The position numbers were made by a program, and so were the translations under genes. Positions 59,901 through 64,000 of a stretch of 64,000 bases of DNA are shown piece by piece. The notes beneath the pieces were generated by a model, which was given only the letters and a program-made list of their open reading frames with translations, searched no databases and was not told where the DNA came from. How positions within the stretch are numbered: position 1 is the first letter of the stretch; each line of letters starts with the position of its first letter. Source of the stretch: Patella vulgata (taxonomy: Eukaryota > Mollusca > Gastropoda > Patellidae). The stretch covers positions 44,131,501-44,195,500 of the forward strand of contig NC_065886.2 of NCBI RefSeq assembly GCF_932274485.2, given 5' to 3'.

Positions 59901-62900
59901 TGCTCAGAATAAAGTAATTTAAATGAAATTTTCAATATATTAATTTTGAATTATCTATTTTGACCTATTATAGCAGGAACGGCTAGCTCTTTATCTAAAT
60001 CTTACATAATGCATCTTTAAAAGAAATCTCATGAAGAATGGGCCAACTTGACAGCAGAATTATTATCACTCTATTGTCTAATTTAAACCACACAAAGAAA
60101 TGAATATAAACAACTGCAAACTTCAATTGAATATTCCCGTCTTCATCAGCCCAGTTAGTGCGGGAAAATAGGACCTTAAACCCCATTTCATTTCATTTTG
60201 ATTTGAATAATATTAGGACCACAATAAAAAATGAATCTGTATCTATTAGTTAGATTATACAATTACATCAGATATGACTGAGATATAGGGGATATATTAT
60301 ATAAACCAAGAAAATCGTTTCTGTTGAATATTATGTTATTCCATTTGAAAGATGATAAGATAATCAGTGTATAATTACCTCTTGATCTCGTCTCATTAAA
60401 CGTCTTATTAAAGCTTCCCTAGCATTCTTCTCTTCTTTTATCTCTTTACCTTCTTTATCTTCCTCTTCTTCTTCTTCTATTGGTGGTGGCATTAATGATA
60501 CGACCATAAACCACAGTAAATCATGTATACAAGATGGCTGTATAACACTACGTAGTAACCAGTTATAAGCCTACAATAAACATATTAAGGTAGAGTGGTC
60601 CATGTTATTATTTTAAACTTATCTAAATAATAACAAGCCAATAGTGAGGCTGATGTCCCCCCTCAAATTGAAAAAGCAATTAGATGACATTATGTCCCAA
60701 AACATTGACACAGAAAATGTTCATTATTGAACTTCTTCAAGGCATTGATGTAAGGACGCTGTAGGAAATGCGCATTATCTAACTTAATCAAGGTATTTAT
60801 GTAATAATAATATACACCAATTTTACCAATCTCACTCAATTAGAATCAAAGTTGTCGAGCTCCAAGGCCTCAACCAATCAAATTGCTCATCATCGAACTT
60901 AGTCAAGGCATTGATGCAATGACATATGCCAAGTTTCACCATTCTCACTCAATCAGAATCAAAGTTATCAAGCTCCAAAGTCTTGACAAATCAAATTGCT
61001 TATCACTCTGCTTAACCTGAGCCAAAAATGCTCATTATCAAACTTAGTCAAGGTATTGATGTTATGAAGCTATACACCAAGTTTCATCACTGACTTAATC
61101 AGAAGCAAAGTTATCGTGTCCCAAAGCATCGGCCAATCAAATTGCGTATCTCTGCTTAGTCTAAGCAGAAGATGCTCATCATCGAACTCAGTCAAGGCAT
61201 TCGCCTAATAAACATCTACACCAAGTTTGAAAATTCTAGCTCAATTTGAAGCAGAGTTATTGTGTCCCAAAAAGTGACGGACAGACAGACGGACTGGCAA
61301 AGCAATTCTTAGAAATTCAAATTCAGCTGCTTTAAAGGAAAAATTATTAAAAAATTATTATGGCCTTAATTGACAAGGGAAAATATGATCAGTTTTATTA
61401 CCAGCCAGTCAGCACATTGCAATAAGGAATTTTTAAATCTGTTTAAAATTGATATATTTACCTGCATGGCAAAAACACGACAAGCAGATTTTCTAAGAGC
61501 CTGTCTCATTGCCCACTGTAATCCTTCTAGATCATGTCTTTGTATGATAAACTCCATGACAGGTCTCTGTATTCTTAATTCACCCATACCACTAGAATTA
61601 CTATCCACAGAACTAATCAATCTCGTCATAGCAGCAGATGGATGTTTTAATAACGACATTCCACCATCTAGAAATATACAATCATAATTCTTAATCTAAA
61701 ACAGTTAATTATCTTTATCATTTATTTATGATCAATGCATAAACTATGCAAGCATTAAATTCATGATCCCTAAGATCAAGTTGTCTTAACCCTATCTTAT
61801 TGGGAATCCTGTTAACAAGGAATAGTTAGGCGGAAACAATTTACAATATACTTTGTGACGTCATGATATTACACAAAAGTAGTAGAGAATTATGTTGATT
61901 TGTGTGTTAATTTATATGCCTTGTGCAAGCTACCTATTATCTATTTCATACTAATTTGGTTTTTACAAATCTAAATTAAATATAAGTGTATAGACACTTC
62001 TATATCATTTTACCAAATCGGTACAACTATTCTGTTCAATAATGATGTTACAAGATATTTGACATCATTTTGTAACTCATTTATTGCACACTTCACCAGT
62101 GCATGGTATCTTGTTTACAGGAACTTTAAAGCAAGAGTTACGTTTTAACTAAAACTAATTTTTCTCTTCTTGATATGATGAATTTTTTTCTTAGAATTTA
62201 TGAAATTATATTCCAACAAGTTACAATACCTCCTACTCCTCCACTGTTATTTCTACGTCTGGGTTTGACAGCTCGGTTTCTATCATTATGGTGATTTTCA
62301 TCCTCAGAGGTCATCTCGGATATACTACGATGGAACAATTTCTTGGCACTACCATCTGCTTCAGTATCAGGACTGGTGCCAGCAGACTTGGGTTGTGGTG
62401 ATTGTGCTGGAGCCTTTAAATTGGCGGCATCTTGGAATAGCTTAAAGAAAGTTAAGAAAAAAGGTACTAAATTTGAAACATCCAAATCCTAAATTTTTTA
62501 AGTGAAAAACATTTAGTTAGATACAACAACAACATTACTATCTATATTATAATTAGATGTATGAACTGTTTTTACTTGATGATTGTGTACTAAATTTTTT
62601 TATAGTGACATACCTTTGCAATAGGTGGATTTATCTGTGAAAAAGGTCGAACATCTTGACCCAAAGATCCTGATCTAGCCAATGGACTGTGACGAGGCTC
62701 TGTGGGAAGTCTAGGTCGATAACTGGTTTGTTTCGGTGCACAACTGAGCGAGCCAGATCTAACAAACACCCTTTCTTCATCATCAATAAAAATGTCTTCT
62801 GCAAAAGCAGTGTCAGCATTTGGTGCACCTTGAGTTATTAAAAACTGACAAGGAATTGCTGGAAATGGTTCAGATTCTGCACTCACATTTTCACTAACAC

Positions 62901-64000
62901 TTGGTAAATAGATATCTGCACTAGAATGGCCATTTTTCTTTGAGATAGTTTTGGGCAGGGTGAACCCAGAAGCACTTGCTAAATCTAAGAGAAACATGGC
63001 ATTATTCTTTAATATAACATGCGCTTCTTGTGGTGTTACTATCGTAGTATTCTGTTTAACAACTACAGGTTTTTTCTTTACTTTCTTCGCCTTCTCCTTT
63101 TCTTTATCTTTCTGCATTTGTTTTTTGTCACGCAAATATTTATCTCGACATCTGTCACACATTAGGTACCAACTACTTCCCCCAATACCACCTTCACCAC
63201 AGTTCCCAGCCCAACCTCCACAAAAATTACCACCACTGTTATAGCCTTTTCCACAAGCGTGACGTCCACATCCCGGATGCACCTGCCTCATGTGATAAGT
63301 GACAGGATGAGGAAAGACTCCATCACAAAGCTCGCATGTTGACTCTCTTTCACCTCCAGCTGCAGCATTACCAGCACCTCCATGCTGTCCACCAAACATT
63401 CCAGCCACTGCTTCACCAAATAACATCCCTTTCCCACCAACTTTACCTTCCTTTCTCTTCTTGCGTTTATTTTCCTTATCCTTATCTTTATCCTTCTTCT
63501 CCGTGACCTTCTTCTCTCGAATTGTTAAAGCAGGACTTGGCAAAATGAGGTCTTGTTTAACCACTCGGATAACAGATCCGGCTAAATCTTCCCAGAAATA
63601 GACAAGGTGCTGAAGAGTTGGTGGAAGCTGCATGCCATCATCCATACTGTCTTCTTTCTTGGGTGATGCCATAGCTTTTAAGTCTGCAAGCACCTGACTG
63701 CCATCAGACTTGTGTCTTTCCAGCATAAATCTACTAGACATTGGAGATCTCTCCATTGGTTGCCAAAAACTCTCCTCAGAAGGAGTAAACTGTGGATCCA
63801 GATTAAACCTCACTCTACTTTCATTTATATTTTCTTTCTTTTTCTCTTTTTTATCTTTACTGGAATCAGTGGAATGACGAGTACGTGGCTTTTCTTCTTT
63901 CTTGGTTTTACTCTTGGACATTTCTTTTGTGAGGTCAGGATGGAATTTAAGACACGTAGCACATGCCATGGCATCATGGACGATACCCTCATGCCACATG
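45429..64000 (-). CDS. MYCBP2: MYCBP2/PHR-family E3 ubiquitin ligase, C-terminal 24 exons (5' end outside window)
   Basis: Exons, 5' to 3': 64000-62614 (continues out), 62488-62230, 61667-61462, 60570-60379, 59830-59690, 59249-59100, 58508-58418, 57138-57005, 56568-56503, 56124-55885, 55535-55389, 55115-55012, 54647-54497, 53644-53355, 52894-52816, 52289-52170, 51851-51744, 51408-51280, 50777-50651, 49911-49610, 48907-48800, 48282-48073, 47600-47327, 45544-45429. All are GT-AG with matching phases; about 1,709 residues. This neuronal and developmental RING ligase (PAM/Highwire/RPM-1) is known from other animals to control synapse growth and axon integrity through DLK and NMNAT2. The first exon holds a Lys-rich linker and a Cys/His finger ([15 protein letters not shown]). 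A DOC/APC10-like domain spans [13 protein letters not shown] to [10 protein letters not shown]-box-like segment, RING-H2 (CMICFTEAL...CGHVFHLQC...CPICK) and the tandem-cysteine relay domain follow. Both relay cysteines are kept (GGEARC and AVFFC, 52 residues apart, as human C4520/C4572). It ends [11 protein letters not shown]. Confidence 0.97.
45882..45948 (+). mobile_element. SINE-A tail fragment
   Basis: CCGTCTTCATTAGCCCAGGT, GGAGCAGAACAGTAGGACC and TTTCATTTCATTTC in the last MYCBP2 intron. Confidence 0.85.
47860..47990 (-). mobile_element. Very diverged SINE-A fragment
   Basis: ATTTTGCATAGGCAGCTGCA, TTGCCTACTCTTGATCAAAT and TCCAAATGTACAC parallel the reverse SINE-A blocks ATTTTGCCCGGGCAGCGGCA, GGCCTACTCTTATATCGAAT and TTCCAACTG. 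It is an old copy. Confidence 0.55.
48283..48560. repeat. Tandem copies of a MYCBP2 exon edge with decoy acceptors
   Basis: Intron sequence directly upstream (minus strand) of exon 48282-48073 consists of about three long and several short tandem copies of that exon's own first ~45 bases (plus strand TAATAACTCTTTTAGTATAA and CATGATCTATGTTATTCT), with period about 48-50 bp. Two short copies include a T10-ACAG acceptor-like tract (minus-strand AG at 48489-48488 and 48519-48518) longer than the T7 tract at the real acceptor. Read in the exon frame, the long copies reach a stop where the exon has AGA (TGA), so use of a decoy would truncate the protein. Confidence 0.9.
50881..51143 (-). mobile_element. 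SINE-B, most complete copy, with target duplication
   Basis: Reverse orientation: (GA)n tail, AATTCGCTTGCATGTAGGGG, GGGGACCCCAAGAAAACCCC, GAATCGAACCC (reversed box B) and GATACAGCGCGCTATCTATT...CGGCCATCC (reversed head, box A). It is flanked by 13-bp duplications GGGGAATCARAGA (50868-50880, 51144-51156; one mismatch). A long T-tract and G-tract precede it. The family tail lacks the expected GTTTAACGTCC part. Confidence 0.88.
52376..52688 (-). mobile_element. SINE-A, near-complete
   Basis: From TTTGAAATGAAAAGGGTTTA through GAAGACGGGCATACGCCATG, CAAATTCCAACTGCCAAGGG and TTGTCAGGCCCTCT to the reversed head (GGAGCAAACCTGCGAGCCAG, CATATAGCCACCATGGCTCC). Some of the internal CAGTGGTGCAGG segment is deleted. 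MYCBP2 intron. Confidence 0.9.
54110..54320 (-). mobile_element. Diverged SINE-A
   Basis: AATTTCAACTACCAAGGGAT, TTCTATCCCAAAGACTAGACAT-type block, and a head remnant (GGCTGAGCCAACAATGGGAT TTGAAC). Two T-tracts have expanded inside it. Confidence 0.65.
57275..57342. repeat. Perfect 25-bp hairpin in MYCBP2 intron
   Basis: Arms 57275-57299 and 57318-57342 (core AAGTATCCGTGTATCAGAAA) are exact reverse complements around an 18-base loop. They are not part of any repeat family I can see elsewhere in the window. Confidence 0.95.
58126..58243. repeat. 118-bp near-perfect palindrome with GC-rich loop
   Basis: The left arm AGCACCTTTCCTCGGTGTAT...CAGTTTTGGTCG pairs with the reversed right arm AGCACACTTTCCGAGGTGTA...CAGTTTTGGTCG. 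The inner 34 bp are perfect, the outer part has one gap and two mismatches. The 23-base loop contains a nested AGCCG-CCT-CGGCT hairpin and GGGCCC. It lies in a MYCBP2 intron and is the most GC-rich spot nearby. Confidence 0.95.
58555..59090 (-). mobile_element. Old SINE-A interrupted by a MITE
   Basis: Diverged reverse SINE-A blocks lie before (AATGGAGTTTAACGTC, AATTCCAAATGACAATGTGT, CAAGGGTGGACTTGTGTTTT) and after (CTGAAAGATTGGACACACTT, TCCTTGTCAGCCCTATAGAC) the element at 58722-58956. A head remnant runs to about 59090. Part of the first half resembles SINE-B (ATATGGTTATTTTCACTTCA). Confidence 0.65.
58722..58956. mobile_element. MITE with ~40-bp inverted ends
   Basis: Left end GCCCTTTTTCACAAAGCATTCTCA...TTAAGAATTTACTCAA; right end in reverse GTTCACAAAACATTCTGAGA...TTAGGAATTTACTCAAA. 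About 235 bp, non-coding, inserted in the SINE-A copy. The TIR differs from the MITE at 460-612 but has the same general TTTCACRAA style. Confidence 0.7.
59976..60020 (-). mobile_element. TTAA MITE end fragment
   Basis: GCTAGCTCTTTATCTAAATC followed by TTACATAATGCATCTTTAA: one terminal inverted repeat with its TTAA at 60017-60020. The rest is missing. Confidence 0.75.
60133..60197 (+). mobile_element. SINE-A tail fragment
   Basis: CCCGTCTTCATCAGCCCAGT, GGACCTTAAACCCC and TTTCATTTCATTTT in a MYCBP2 intron. Confidence 0.85.
60640..61320. repeat. ~120-150-bp tandem units ending in a GGACAGACAGACGGAC motif
   Basis: About four to five diverged units, each with GAACTTAGTCAAGGCATTGA, CACCAAGTTTCA, CAATCAGAATCAAAGTTATC and a CCAATCAAATTGC block. 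The last unit ends in GTGACGGACAGACAGACGG. It occupies most of one MYCBP2 intron. A GACGGAC-type end is seen in other marine invertebrate repeats; I do not assign a class. Confidence 0.8.

Noticed and set aside
62951-63244. 97-codon plus-strand frame opposite the MYCBP2 exon
   Set aside because: Antisense shadow of a confidently assigned coding exon.

Overview
The window is animal nuclear DNA, AT-rich, with spliced genes, small phase-consistent exons, long introns and dense short interspersed repeats. Protein similarity recalled from family knowledge and the repeat style (tRNA-headed SINEs, TTAA MITEs) suggest a lophotrochozoan, most likely a mollusc. The species cannot be named from the sequence alone.

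Layout: 1-8.6 kb is gene-poor and holds an AT-rich minisatellite, two LINE 3' ends, SINEs and MITEs. 8.66-18.72 kb (+) is a complete eight-exon gene for a DUR3-type urea/solute symporter (784 aa). 18.7-24.5 kb is repeat-rich intergenic DNA. 24.49-25.32 kb (-) is an intronless BUD23-like methyltransferase frame. 25.4-30.2 kb is again repeats. 30.22-41.80 kb (+) is a complete histidyl-tRNA synthetase gene (504 aa main form, 13 exons for that isoform). Its first intron carries additional ATG-bearing, phase-0 candidate first exons, including one that reads as a mitochondrial presequence. 45.43-64.0 kb (-) is the 3' part of a MYCBP2/PHR-family (Highwire/RPM-1) E3 ligase gene: 24 exons, about 1,709 C-terminal residues, running off the right edge. 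HARS and MYCBP2 are convergent with about 3.6 kb between their stop codons.

Repeats form a readable stratigraphy. SINE-A is tRNA-headed, about 340-370 bp, with a TTTCATTTCATTT tail. SINE-B is a second tRNA-headed family ending in (CT)n. There is also a TTAA-flanked MITE family, a MULE-like MITE with 9-bp target duplications, a 1.3-kb hAT-type element with 8-bp target duplications, several foldback elements and LINE 3' fragments. Several are nested with intact target duplications, so their order of arrival can be read. No LTR retrovirus-like or capsid-bearing element was recognised.

The three recognised complete or partial genes and the methyltransferase are not an operon or pathway; they are independent genes (solute uptake, possible rRNA methylation, tRNA charging, ubiquitin ligation). 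The most interesting items are the HARS alternative first-exon cluster, a tandem array of exon-boundary copies with decoy splice acceptors in the MYCBP2 gene, the cysteine-rich single-exon insert of the symporter, the C-terminally short BUD23-like frame, and the nested transposon insertions. All coordinates were read by eye and exon edges may be off by a base or two.
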